Positions 5,503-11,771 are shown, numbered from the stretch's first letter. The stretch: DNA of 12,025 nt from Baffinella frigidus (GCA_026770585.1 MU646358.1:197683-209707), one strand, 5' to 3'. A program made the numbers and translations. The notes: a model not told the origin generated them from the letters alone.

Positions 5503-5857
5503 CGTGGGGTGTACCGTTCCTTGCCCCCTCCCCCTTCTCTACGTTCGCGAGAACCAAAAGTCGTTTTGTTGACTTTTCCCATCAACATCCGGAGTTCCCC
5601 GCTGCCTTGTTCGTAGCTTTGGAGGCCCTACGTCTCGTCCTACCTCTCCATGTGGCGTGCAGCGGTCGTGTGTGGCATCTTATTAAACCTCGCTTTCCCC
5701 CCTTTTTAGTCCTATCCTTGCCTGGAGACGTTCTCCTCCCCTCCCCCGTCCTGAGGGGTGGCCGCGGGCTGCTAGAGCCCTTACCTCTCATCTCACCTCG
5801 CCGTCTGGCTCGTCACGGTCGTGTTTGACAATTTATTCAACCCCGCTTTCCCCTACA
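5503..5857 (-). promoter_or_regulatory. Upstream region of the 4951-5502 gene, with a ~40-bp direct repeat
   Basis: This is the 5' side of the minus-strand gene. CGGTCGTGTGTGGCATCTTA then TTAAACCTCGCTTTCCCC (5663-5703) is imperfectly repeated at 5816-5855. On the minus strand each copy has an AT island (TTTAATAAG; TTGAATAAATTG) in a GC-rich setting, TATA-like in look only. Long pyrimidine tracts lie near the ATG. No promoter element can be assigned firmly. Confidence 0.3.
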
Positions 5858-6038
5858 TTCTTCCCCGATCGACTTTACAACTGATTTTACCGCGGCCGAA
5901 CGTTCTCTCTTCGAAACGATTGACTTTCGATTGCGGGTTTTACTTTTATCGGGCATTTGTACGAGAAGTCGCCCGAAATCGGGCAGCCTGCGGCGCAAAA
6001 AGCCAGCGGAAAGCACTTGTAAAGTCAATCGGGAAGAA
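5858..6038. mobile_element. MITE-like element, ~23-bp TIR
   Basis: TTCTTCCCCGATCGACTTTAC (5858-5878) is inverted at 6016-6038 as GTAAAGTCAATCGGGAAGAA, with one base gap and one mismatch. The interior includes GCCCGAAATCGGGC (5971-5984). No clean target duplication. It adjoins the hairpin at 6046-6088 and the upstream region of the minus-strand gene. Confidence 0.65.
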
Positions 6039-6045
6039 ATGGTGT

Positions 6046-6088
6046 CTTCCCGAGTTGGGAGCTGTAGAACCGCTCCCAACTCGGGAAG
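6046..6088. repeat. Perfect 17-bp stem-loop
   Basis: CTTCCCGAGTTGGGAGC (6046-6062), a 9-nt loop, then GCTCCCAACTCGGGAAG (6072-6088). It is GC-rich and separated by seven bases from the previous element, whose GGGAAGAA terminus is echoed after this stem. Confidence 0.85.
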
Positions 6089-6103
6089 AAATCATTACTC
6101 TAC

Positions 6104-6960
6104 CCCCCCCTACACCCTACACCCTGCACCCCAAACACTCAACCCTCAACCCTTCACCCCCTTTCCTAAATCCAAAACTCTGGAACCTAAACCCTACACC
6201 GTAAATCTTAAACTCTACAACCTACACCCTATACCCTACACCCTACACCCTACACCCTACACCCTACACCCTACGCCCTACACCCTGCATCCTGCACCCT
6301 GTACCCTGCACCCTGCACCCTACACCCTACACCCTGAAACCCGAAACCCTAAACCCTAAACCTCAAATCCTGAACCTGAACATCTCAACCTCAAACCCTG
6401 AAACCCTAAACCCTGCAACCCTAAACCCTAATAAACCCTAAACCCTAAACACTAAACACTAAACACTAAACACTAAACACTAAACACTAAACACTGGACC
6501 CTGAACTCTAAGCTATAAGCCCTAAGCCCTAAGCCCTAAACCCCAAACCTTGAAACCCTAAACCCTAACCACTAAACTCTAAACCTTAAACCCTGAAACC
6601 CTAAACTCGAACCCCTAAACTTTAAACCTTACACTCTAAACCCTGAACTCTAAGCCCTAAGCCCTAAACCCTAAGCCCTAAGCCCTAAACCCTAAACCCC
6701 CAACCCCTAAACCCTAAACCCTAAACCCTGAACCCTAAACCCTACACCTTACACCCTACATCCTACACCCTACACCTACACCCTACATGTACACCCTCAA
6801 CCCTCAACCCTCAAACCCCAACCCTCAACCCTTAACCCTCAACCCTCAACCCTAAACTCTCGACCCTAAACCCTAAACCCTAAACCCTAAACCCAAGCCC
6901 TCAACCCTAAACACTAAATCCTAATCCCCACACCCTAAACCCTAAACCTCAAGCCCTAAA
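6104..6960 (-). repeat. Large degenerate CCCTAAA/CCCTACA heptamer array
   Basis: About 850 bp of telomere-type heptamers: CCCTACA-rich at 6104-6350, then CCCTAAA, CCCTGAA, CACTAAA (6447-6500), CCCTAAG (6515-6540, 6645-6690), CCCTCAA (6793-6850). Variants are locally homogenised in runs, as expected from slippage or gene conversion. No exon is seen in it. Confidence 0.92.
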
Positions 6961-6977
6961 ACAGGGGCAGCAGCCTC

Positions 6978-7008
6978 GAGACGTGAGGGCAGGCTGCCCT
7001 CACGTCTC
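6978..7008. repeat. 31-nt palindrome covering a putative stop codon
   Basis: GAGACGTGAGGGCAG, one G, CTGCCCTCACGTCTC: perfect 15-bp arms and one-base spacer. On the minus strand the TGA at 7002-7000 that ends the gene model lies in the first arm. A strong RNA hairpin would form right at the stop. Confidence 0.9.
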
Positions 7009-8012
7009 TCCCTGCATTGTCTGCATGGCCTTCTTACAGAACCAGTTCCGGTGTCCGCCTATGTTGGTAGCTGCAGGTAAGGTTTCTTGGGGATTGAGAG
7101 TTGGAGTTGAGGGTGTAGGGTTTCGGGGTTAGGGTGTAGGGTGTAGGGGTCAGGGGTTCCCCACCAGGCGAACTAAGGCGGGACCTGAACCCTAAACCCT
7201 TCAACTCTTCAACTCTTCAACTCTTCAACTCTTCAACTCTTCAACTCTTCAACTCTTCAACTCTTCAACCCTCAACCCCAAAGCCCAACGCAGCACCTGC
7301 ACACAAGCGTCGCTGTGCTCCCCTCCGCGCGCCCGAGATCGTTGTTCGGGTCGAGCACCGCGACCCCTCCTTGGAGGAAGGCAGTCAGGGCCAAGAGGTC
7401 CGTGCCACTGTGCCCCCCCCTCTGCAAAACGGCGTTGCAAGTTAGGGTTTCGGGTTTCGCGAAACGTTCTGAGGAGGCAGGGTTCAGGTTTCGGGTTCAG
7501 GGTTTCGGGTTTCGGGGTTCGGGTTTAGGGGTTCGGGCTTCGAGTTTTGGGTTTCGGGTTTTGAGTTGAGGGCTTCGAGTTTCGGGGTTCGGATATCGGG
7601 CTTTAGGTTTCGGATATCGGGGTTAGGCACCTCGCTGATCTTCGGGGCGAGGTCGTCCGCAACCTGCTTTAGGGTCGAGGGTTTAGGATTCGGGGTTTGG
7701 GGTTTGGGGTTTGGGGTTTGGGGTTTGGGGTTTGGGGTTTGGGGTTTGGGGTTTGGGGTTTGGGGTTTAGAGTTTAGAGTTTGGTGTTTGGTGTTTGGTG
7801 TTGAGGATTTGGGGTTGAGGGTTTGGGGTTTGGGGTGTAGGGTGTGGTGTTTAGGATTTAGGTTGTAGGGTTTAGTGTTGAGTGTTTAGAGCTGAGTGTT
7901 GAGTGTTTAGGGTTTAGGGTTGAGGGTTTAGGGTTGAGGGTTGAAGGTTCAGGGTTTAGGTCACCTTGAGGCCATATTTCTTGCCGCCCGCTCCGAACAG
8001 CACCAGCCTCTC
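7000..8012 (-). CDS. Hypothetical multi-exon gene, 3' part, with heptamer-repeat introns
   Basis: Exons on the minus strand: 8012-7965 (ERLVLFGAGGKKYGLK), 7663-7631 (VADDLAPKISE; or from 7666 with an extra Q), 7421-7297 (next entry), 7184-7165 (20 nt), 7070-7000 (ATNIGGHRNWFCKKAM, then QTMQGET and TGA, the first A using one base of the previous exon). Acceptors: CCCAG, AAGCAG, TTTTGCAG, TTCAG, CCTGCAG. Donors are all GTG: GTGACC, GTGCCT, GTGCTG, GTGGGG. Phases are 0, 0, 2 and 1, so all joins stay in frame. The introns are almost wholly CCCTAAA-type or TTGAAGAG repeat. The product is not recognised. The upstream exons lie beyond 8012 and are not identified. Weak points: the 20-nt exon, and the competing plus-strand splice reading at 7040-7076. 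Confidence 0.4.
7082..7160 (+). repeat. Degenerate G-rich heptamer stretch
   Basis: TTGAGAG, TTGGAG, TTGAGGG, TGTAGGG, TTTCGGG and GGTGTAGGG units. In the minus-strand gene model this is the last intron. Confidence 0.75.
7200..7263. repeat. 8-bp tandem repeat (TTCAACTC)x8
   Basis: Eight exact units with no variant, between TTTAGGG-type sequence and CCTCAACCCC. It forms most of the intron between 7296 and 7185 in the minus-strand model. The perfect copies imply recent expansion. Confidence 0.95.
7297..7421 (-). CDS. Best-supported exon of the repeat-intron gene
   Basis: The largest island of the model: 41 codons plus two bases. It starts after CCTAACTTGCAACGCC then GTTTTGCAG, which offers a CTAAC branch-like motif and CAG acceptor, and ends TGCAG|GTGCTG. 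It reads RGGHSGTDLLALTAFLQGG, then VAVLDPNNDLGRAEG and STATLVC. The hydrophobic pattern and GC-rich third positions look like real protein. A TALHLAA-like rhythm hints at an ankyrin-type repeat but too few consensus residues are present to claim it. The eight-G run near the 5' end makes the frame sensitive to a sequencing error. Confidence 0.5.
7441..7625 (+). repeat. TTTCGGG-type heptamer array
   Basis: Irregular GGGTTTC, GGGTTCA and TTCGGGC units from 7442 to 7625. Translation gives FRVSGFGF-type strings. Intron in the minus-strand model. Confidence 0.85.
7674..7964 (+). repeat. GGGGTTT then mixed TTTAGGG heptamer array
   Basis: A homogeneous (GGGGTTT)n run at 7692-7766 like that at 138-213, then TTTAGAG, GTTTGGT, TGTAGGG and GAGTGTT variants. 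Lies between two candidate exons of the minus-strand model. Confidence 0.9.
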
Positions 8013-8085
8013 CTGGGTTTAGGGGTTTAGGGTGTGGGGTCTAGGGTTAAGAGTTTAGGGTGCATGGTTCAGGGTTTAGGGGCAG
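8013..8085 (+). repeat. Short TTTAGGG-type array
   Basis: GGGTTTAGGGGTTTAGGG, then TGTGGGG, TCTAGGG, TTAAGAG and GGTTCAGGGTTTAGGGG. On the minus strand it ends AAACCCAG right before the exon at 8012. Confidence 0.8.
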
Positions 8086-8337
8086 AAGACAGATCCACGT
8101 TGAACTCGCACCAGCCACCCGAAGTGAACCAGATTGGGTTGGAGTTGAGTATTTTGTTTCACCGGGCACAAACTCTCAGGGTGAAATTTACTACAGGTTG
8201 CACCTGTAGTCAGGTGACTGGTGGTCACACACGGCCACGCAGAGCGCGCGCGGGGGGGATACATTTATGTGAGACATGTGTGTATGTTGTTCTAGCACGG
8301 CCGCACACGCGCCAGGAGACTGGGAGGGAGGTGGCCT
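8086..8337. other. Unique stretch, possible exon on either strand
   Basis: Both strands are open. Plus: after TTTAGGGGCAG a frame reads AEDRSTLNSHQPPEVNQIG and continues to CAG|GTGACT near 8211. Minus: after TGACTACAG a frame passes NLVHFGWL to CTG|GTGCGAG near 8120. Neither has convincing codon bias, so no call is made. It also has GGTTGCACCTGTAG with CTACAGGTGCAACC self-similarity (8195-8210). Confidence 0.25.
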
Positions 8338-8464
8338 AGCTCTGCCTTACTTGGATATTTCTCAAGTTGACATGCGTGGTGTGCGGTACAAATCAGTCAA
8401 CTTTGGAGCGGTAAAGAGCCCGGGATCACCAAATTGGTGCGCCCAAATAGACTGAGGCAGAGCT
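8338..8464 (+). mobile_element. Family A MITE, near-complete copy
   Basis: 127 bp with terminal inverted repeats AGCTCTGCCTTACT and AGCTCTGCCTCAGT (reverse strand). Inside: AAGTTGAC (8364-8371) inverted as GTCAACTT (8396-8403), and the palindrome CACCAAATTGGTG (8427-8439). TA precedes the left end, but no matching TA follows the right end. Confidence 0.8.
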
Positions 8465-8691
8465 GGGTGACGTGGGGGCCTGGCCCCACTCCTTTTGGGA
8501 GGAGGCGTAGTGAGCAGGGAGGAGGCGTGACGTTACGCCTCCTCCCTCTGGCGCGCCGGCTCCGATCGCTGATCGCAACGCATCACCGCGGAGCCGTCCA
8601 GGTGCAGCGCGGGGAGAGATGTGCCACATCAGGACCGGGAGGGGGGGCAGAGTGCGTTTGTGGTGATGAGTGTTTAGGGTTCAGGGTTCAG
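8465..8691. other. GC-rich unassigned stretch ending in heptamers
   Basis: Contains the 13-bp hairpin at 8516-8547, with GGGAGGAGGCGTA as an extra direct copy at 8497-8509. It ends with GTGTTTAGGGTTCAGGGTTCAG (8670-8691, read in two parts), a heptamer run ending in an acceptor-like CAG. No coding frame stands out. Confidence 0.4.
8516..8547. repeat. Hairpin, 13-bp perfect stem
   Basis: AGGGAGGAGGCGT (8516-8528), six-base loop, ACGCCTCCTCCCT (8535-8547). Confidence 0.8.
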
Positions 8692-8820
8692 GGCACCTGG
8701 ATCGCGCGTTGGAGCACTTCCGACACGCCCGTTCCTGCGGCTCCCTGGCTGTCGCGACGCCCTGCCGGGTGCGCGCGGACGTCAGGTCCTATGCGCCCGT
8801 CTTGTTCTCGCGGCTGTCGA
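8692..8820 (+). CDS. Candidate exon with TPR/PPR-like helical repeat
   Basis: After the heptamer-like GGTTCAGGGTTCAG the plus strand is open, reading GHLDRALEHFRHARSCG near the start (the first G codon overlaps the acceptor), then RADVRSYAPVLFSRL. G.LD.ALE.F..A followed about 14 residues later by a DV.SY.P(V/A)L segment is the pattern of a pentatricopeptide or tetratricopeptide unit. That is family knowledge applied to one partial unit, so it is weak. Codons are GC3-rich. A donor is not obvious; AGA|GTACTC at about 8824 lies inside the palindrome 8816-8833. The frame stays open to 9161 but the later part lacks coding appearance. Confidence 0.35.
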
Positions 8821-8833
8821 GAGTACTCTCGAC
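8816..8833. repeat. Perfect 18-bp palindrome
   Basis: GTCGAGAGT followed by ACTCTCGAC, no spacer, centre AGTACT. Confidence 0.85.
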
Positions 8834-9188
8834 TTGTAGAGAGGATACTCGTGCGTGCCAGGCTCGGTGCCCCACTCTAGCCGGGGAAAACAGCACCCGA
8901 AGCTCGGCTTCAAGGGGTATAGGCAGGTGGAATCTGAGCCAATCGAGGATGGGAGCACCTCCCGACAAGAAGAGGCGCCAACCATCCTCGCTTGGCTGCG
9001 ATTGGAGCTCTGTGGGGACGGAGCTGGAGGCAGAAGACTCAGTGCCCGGACCCGATTTCCGGTGTGTAACTTCCGCGGGGTATCATCATCGCACGCTCAG
9101 ATCTTTGCGGCCGGGAAAGGCGATGATGCCACTCGCGCTGATCACTTTACTCGAAATTTAGGACAGTCAGAGGGGCCACGCCAGGTTG
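8834..9188. other. Unique stretch, no firm gene
   Basis: Three plus-strand frames are partly open but none has a recognisable motif. GCCAATCGAGGATGG (8938-8952) is inverted at 8982-8996 with one mismatch, around a 29-nt loop. AGGGGCCACGCCAGG near 9171-9185 is inverted as CCTGGCGTGGCCCCCT at about 9551-9566, outside the MITE at 9189-9390. Confidence 0.45.
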
Positions 9189-9390
9189 CTATTGTCGATC
9201 TGGGCTTCGCGCGGAATCGAGGTCAGGTCAGGAAATCAGGAAATTTTCCAAAAAATGGACTTTTATGCAAATGGTTTTTATCTCAAAATAGCATCTCCCA
9301 CCCATAAGATGACACAAAAAGACAAAAAAATGAAAAAATGTTGCTGACCTGACCTCGATTTTTTCCGCGCGGAGCCCAGATCGACAATAG
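9189..9390. mobile_element. MITE, 202 bp, ~42-bp TIRs
   Basis: CTATTGTCGATCTGGGCT, then (T/C)CGCGCGGAA, then ATCGAGGTCAGGTCAG is found at both ends in inverted orientation. The right arm has a few extra A/T. The centre is AT-rich with runs of A and no coding. No target duplication is evident; the flanks are TTG and AAG. Confidence 0.85.
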
Positions 9391-9734
9391 AAGTGAATAG
9401 ATGGCTTAGATCTACCCTGGTACAGATTCCGGACGTGTTCCCATGGCAAGAGCTCCAATTCCCATCACTTTTGGCGTGTTTCCATGGTAGAATCAACTTT
9501 ACTCGAAGATCGTGTAGTAAAAGGAAGTTTTAACATCTCACCTGGCGCGGCCTGGCGTGGCCCCCTAAGGACGTGTGTACCGTGATGACATGTGTTCAAA
9601 GAAGGACAGTTTTGACCACGCGTGACTGGACCAACTCAAGCTCCAAAGCTCACGAGAAAGAAACCGACGTCCCTGAGAAGAAGGCGTCTCATCCCCTTCG
9701 GCCCCCGCGTCCGACCATCACCAAAGATCAACCA
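9391..9734. other. Unassigned unique sequence with local duplications
   Basis: GTGTTCCCATGGCAAGA (about 9436) and GTGTTTCCATGGTAGA (about 9477) are a direct repeat; TTTACTCGAA near 9499 repeats 9145. GGCGCGGCCTGGCGTGG is at 9544-9560. No exon is recognised. Confidence 0.4.
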
Positions 9735-10170
9735 TCATGTCGTCCCTCTCCCAAACAACCGCGTCTTCGCGTCAGCGGTCGCCTCTTTCGGGGTGGCTGG
9801 GTGGCAAGGAGGGGGGCTGTGGCGTGACGGGCAGCTCGCGTGGTCTGCGTCTTGCGTTTCTCCTAGGGATGATCGCGACGACGCTGATGGACTGTGGGCA
9901 CGGCTCCGGTCTCCGCCAGGCTCAAAGTAGTCTCTGGGCTCTGCAGGGCCCCCACCAACAATTCCCTCCCCGACGCGTGCAGCTGTGCGGCTCTGGATGT
10001 CTTCGGAATTAAGAGCGTTAACTCTGTTCAACAATGAAGCTCCGTCAGCATGGACCGCCTTGCGGCGTTCCTGGCCGTGCGAGTCCCGCGCCAGAAGCTC
10101 AGGGCTCAGGGCTCCGCCACCAAGAATCCCTTCGTAGCCCGCTGTGTGGGGGGCCGTGGCGCGACTATCC
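9735..10170 (-). CDS. Candidate exon, unknown Arg/Ser/Gly-rich protein
   Basis: On the minus strand TTGCTTTCCTCTTAG (acceptor with strong pyrimidine tract) ends at 10171. The frame is then open for about 145 codons to TGA at 9735. It begins DSRATAPHTAGYEGILGGG, followed by ALSPELLARDSHGQERRKA. A GGGPAEPRDYFEPGGDRSR stretch and a Ser-rich SPSASSRSSLGETQDADH segment lie near the C-terminus. The last part overlaps an inverted copy of the CACGCCACAGCCCCCCTCC repeat (9806-9832), so the true end may be earlier. A start at ATG 10190 is possible without splicing. A plus-strand ORF from 9737 (hydrophobic LRLAFLLGMIATTLM) overlaps and competes. No family is recognised. Confidence 0.35.
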
Positions 10171-10198
10171 CTAAGAGGAAAGCAAGACACCGGCCACC

Positions 10199-10335
10199 TA
10201 GCTCTGCCTCACTCGGGCTGTCCGACTATTCTCAAGTTGACATGCTGGGCTTGCGGTACAAATCCATCAACTTTGGAGCGGAAAAGAGCCCGGGCGCGCC
10301 AAATTGGTGAGCCCAAACAGACTGAGACATAGCTA
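10199..10335 (+). mobile_element. Family A MITE, near-complete copy
   Basis: Ends AGCTCTGCCTCACTCGG and (reverse) AGCTATGTCTCAGTCTG, with TA immediately outside each. Internal AAGTTGA (10234-10240) is inverted as TCAACTT (10267-10273). GGTACAAATCC at 10255-10265 is one base from a tRNA B-box consensus. It lies about 28 bp upstream of the minus-strand exon at 9735-10170. Confidence 0.8.
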
Positions 10336-10360
10336 GACCGTGCGAACAGCCCGGCATGCC

Positions 10361-10500
10361 ACAGCCCCCCTCTCCTTCCCCCACTCACGCCACGGCCCCC
10401 CTCCTTCCCCAAATCCCATAACCCTGAAAAGATTCCCTCTTTTCCCTGCACTCACGCCACAGCCCCCCTCCTTCCCCCACTCCCACAATCCCGAAAAGAG
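10361..10500 (-). repeat. Degenerate GC-rich tandem repeat
   Basis: CACTCACGCCACAGCCCCCCTCCTTCCCC-type units (read in parts) recur at about 10361, 10385 and 10450, with CCCATAACCC/CCCACAATCC and GAAAAGA between them. An inverted copy lies at 9806-9832. Frames reading GKEGGCGV on the minus strand are repeat artefacts. Confidence 0.75.
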
Positions 10501-10651
10501 ATGACCGCTGGGGGTGGGGCGTGTGCTGCGTGGCTGCCCACGAATCCTCACAGAAAGTCAAAATCGCTCCTGTCCTTCTATTTTTCTGGTACAAGGACGC
10601 CGGAAGGACGCCGGAACGCCGGATGTTTTTCTTTTCTTTCCCAAGAAAGCG
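10501..10651. other. Unassigned stretch with ACGCCGG repeats
   Basis: GGACGCCGG occurs three times at 10600-10622 in tandem and again in the hairpin at 10909-10933. No exon is recognised. Confidence 0.4.
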
Positions 10652-10711
10652 CCCCCCCCCAGGATCCTACAGTAGGCCTATGCCTAGGAGCCTGTGGTGG
10701 TCCTAGGGGGG
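10652..10711. mobile_element. Core of palindromic P element, outer ends lost
   Basis: A C-run, AGGATCCTACAGTAGGCC, TATGCCTAGGAGCC, TGGTGGTCCTAGG and a G-run match the centre of the element at 11332-11455. The outer GGGGTACCTCG repeats are absent; only GGTAC remains at the right. Confidence 0.7.
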
Positions 10712-10753
10712 TACACGGACCACCATAGTCCACTCGGAGTCAGAACATTTCGC

Positions 10754-10848
10754 CTAAGTCAACTCCCCCTGAAAGCCAACGCCTTAAGTCAAATGCCGTC
10801 CATGGTGGCCAGGTCCATCTAAACGAAAACAGGGGAAAGTTGACTTAG
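10754..10848. mobile_element. Small TIR element, ~19-bp ends
   Basis: CTAAGTCAACTCCCCCTG (10754-10771) is inverted at 10830-10848 as CAGGGGAAAGTTGACTTAG with small differences. A third GTTGACTTAG follows at about 10858. The arm shares AGTCAACTT with family A but the rest differs. Confidence 0.6.
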
Positions 10849-10908
10849 TTGAGCTTGTTGACTTAGCTGAAATCTTGTGGCTCGGAGTGTAGTCGGTCGT
10901 GTACAAGA

Positions 10909-10933
10909 AAGGACGCCGGCATCCGGCGTCCTT
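10909..10933. repeat. Tight hairpin AAGGACGCCGG CAT CCGGCGTCCTT
   Basis: 11-bp perfect stem with a three-base loop. A second hairpin, CCGCGGT (10956-10962)/ACCGCGG (10974-10980), follows at once. Confidence 0.85.
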
Positions 10934-10970
10934 AAACTGGTTCACGGACCACACCCCGCGGTAAACTGCT

Positions 10971-11223
10971 TGCACCGCGGGCGCTGCTTCTTTTCTCTCT
11001 GACACCTTTTCTCTCCAGGACCTTTTCTCTCTAGGACCTTTTCTCTTTAGGACCTTTTCTCTCTAGGACCTTTTCTCTCTAGGACCTTTTCTCTCTAGGA
11101 CCTTTTCTCTCTAGGACCTTTTCTCTTTAGGACCTTTTCTCTTTAGGACCTTTTCTCTCTAGGACCTTTTCTCGCTAGGACCTTTTCTCTCTACGACCCA
11201 AAGGACCAAACCGCCCGCGGTGC
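10971..11223. repeat. Inverted repeat enclosing the 16-bp array
   Basis: GCACCGCGGGCG (about 10972-10983) is inverted as CGCCCGCGGTGC at 11212-11223. CTCTCTGAC and GTCAGAGAG lie next to the arms on the two sides, so array and arms form one structural unit. Confidence 0.7.
11005..11196 (+). repeat. 16-bp minisatellite, 12 exact-length units
   Basis: Unit CCTTTTCTCTCTAGGA repeats every 16 bp from 11005 to 11196 with no indel. Variation is confined to TCTAG, TTTAG, CCAG and GCTAG near the end of the unit. Each unit reads as a pyrimidine tract followed by AG. The reverse complement GAGAGAAAAG recurs at 11271 and 11456 beside the P elements. Confidence 0.97.
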
Positions 11224-11270
11224 TTCTCGTCAGAGAGGAAACTGCGTTTATTCCAGGTTGCGAGGCACCC

Positions 11271-11497
11271 TAGAGAGAAAAGTGCGTTTATCACGGACCG
11301 AAAACCAGCATGGCCACCATGTACAGGGTGATACATGGGGTACCTCGCTCATAAGCAACCGCCTCCTCCTAGGAGCCTACAGTAGGCCTATGCCTAGGGC
11401 CCTTTGGTGGTCCTAGGGGGGGGTGCGCGTTCTTATGAACGAGGTACCCCATGTAGAGAGAAAAGTGTGCTGATCGAAAACCAGCATGGCCACGATG
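11271..11497 (+). repeat. Direct repeat flanking P element 1
   Basis: TAGAGAGAAAAGTG, then GAAAACCAGCATGGCCAC, then ATGTACAGG occurs at 11271-11327 and again at 11454-11504, with a 15-bp difference in the middle. The P elements at 11332 and 11498 each follow one copy, so host flank and element were duplicated together. Confidence 0.7.
11332..11455. mobile_element. P element 1, palindromic TA-flanked MITE
   Basis: The ends TACATGGGGTACCTCG then (C/T)TCATAAG are perfect inverted repeats but for one base. The core is CTAGG-rich (CCTACAGTAGGCC, TATGCCTAGGGCCC), ending in a G-run. It is in opposite orientation to copies 2 and 3. The inward-facing ends would form a cruciform over the whole length. 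Confidence 0.85.
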
Positions 11498-11621
11498 TAC
11501 AGGGGTACCTCGATCATAAGAAACCGCCCCCCCCCCCCTGGGACCAGCATAGGGCCCTAGGCATAGGCCTACTGTAGGGTCCTACGGGGGGGCAGTTTCT
11601 TATGAGCGAGGTACCCCTGTA
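11498..11621. mobile_element. P element 2, palindromic TA-flanked MITE
   Basis: The ends are TACAGGGGTACCTCG then (A/C)TCATAAGAAAC, inverted, with TA at both borders as expected of a TA target duplication of the Tc1/mariner kind. A C13 run and a G7 run flank the core CCAGCATAGGGCCCTAGGC. ATG at 11602 in the right arm begins the outward reading MSEVPLY. Confidence 0.88.
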
Positions 11622-11771
11622 TTCCCTTCCGCGAAGGCAAAGCCCAGAGCCGGAAACAGCCGAGAGAGATGCTACCACGGCTGAACGCTCTTCACATTAC
11701 ACCGCATCCTCCACTTCCGCCCCTCATGTGTCAACTTATGGCGTCGCCCTCCGAACTCTACGAGGCCTGCG
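11622..11771. other. 150-bp unique segment between two P elements
   Basis: Open in several frames. On the plus strand one frame reads KQPREMLPRLNALHITPHPP and later ASPSELYEACVQG up to GTACAG at the next element, which looks the most protein-like. Another continues MSEVPLYSLPRR from 11602 to a stop at 11793. On the minus strand MSEVPLYAGLVEFGG runs from 11791 to TAG at 11672 (39 aa). The frames cannot be ranked firmly, so no CDS is called. Confidence 0.3.

Noticed and set aside
4682-5616. Long plus-strand frames over 4682-5616
   Set aside because: They are antisense to the minus-strand exon, Pro/Ser-rich by reverse-complement of its Gly/Glu-rich codons, and start inside repeat or MITE sequence.
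6104-6359. Open frames of TLHPTPY/TPYTLHP repeats (also at 1026-1421)
   Set aside because: They are translations of CCCTACA heptamers; the frame is open because the 7-mer lacks stops in some phases, not because of coding.
7566-7868. Open frame of GFGVWGL repeats
   Set aside because: A direct translation of (GGGGTTT)n and variants.
9737-10012. Plus-strand ORF with a hydrophobic segment (LRLAFLLGMIATTLM)
   Set aside because: It overlaps the better-bounded minus-strand exon, and part of it (GGKEGGCGV) is the inverted copy of the 10361-10500 repeat; kept only as a competing reading.
10255-10265. tRNA gene from the B-box-like GGTACAAATCC
   Set aside because: No acceptor, D or anticodon stems can be formed around it; it is only noted as a hint for the origin of family A.
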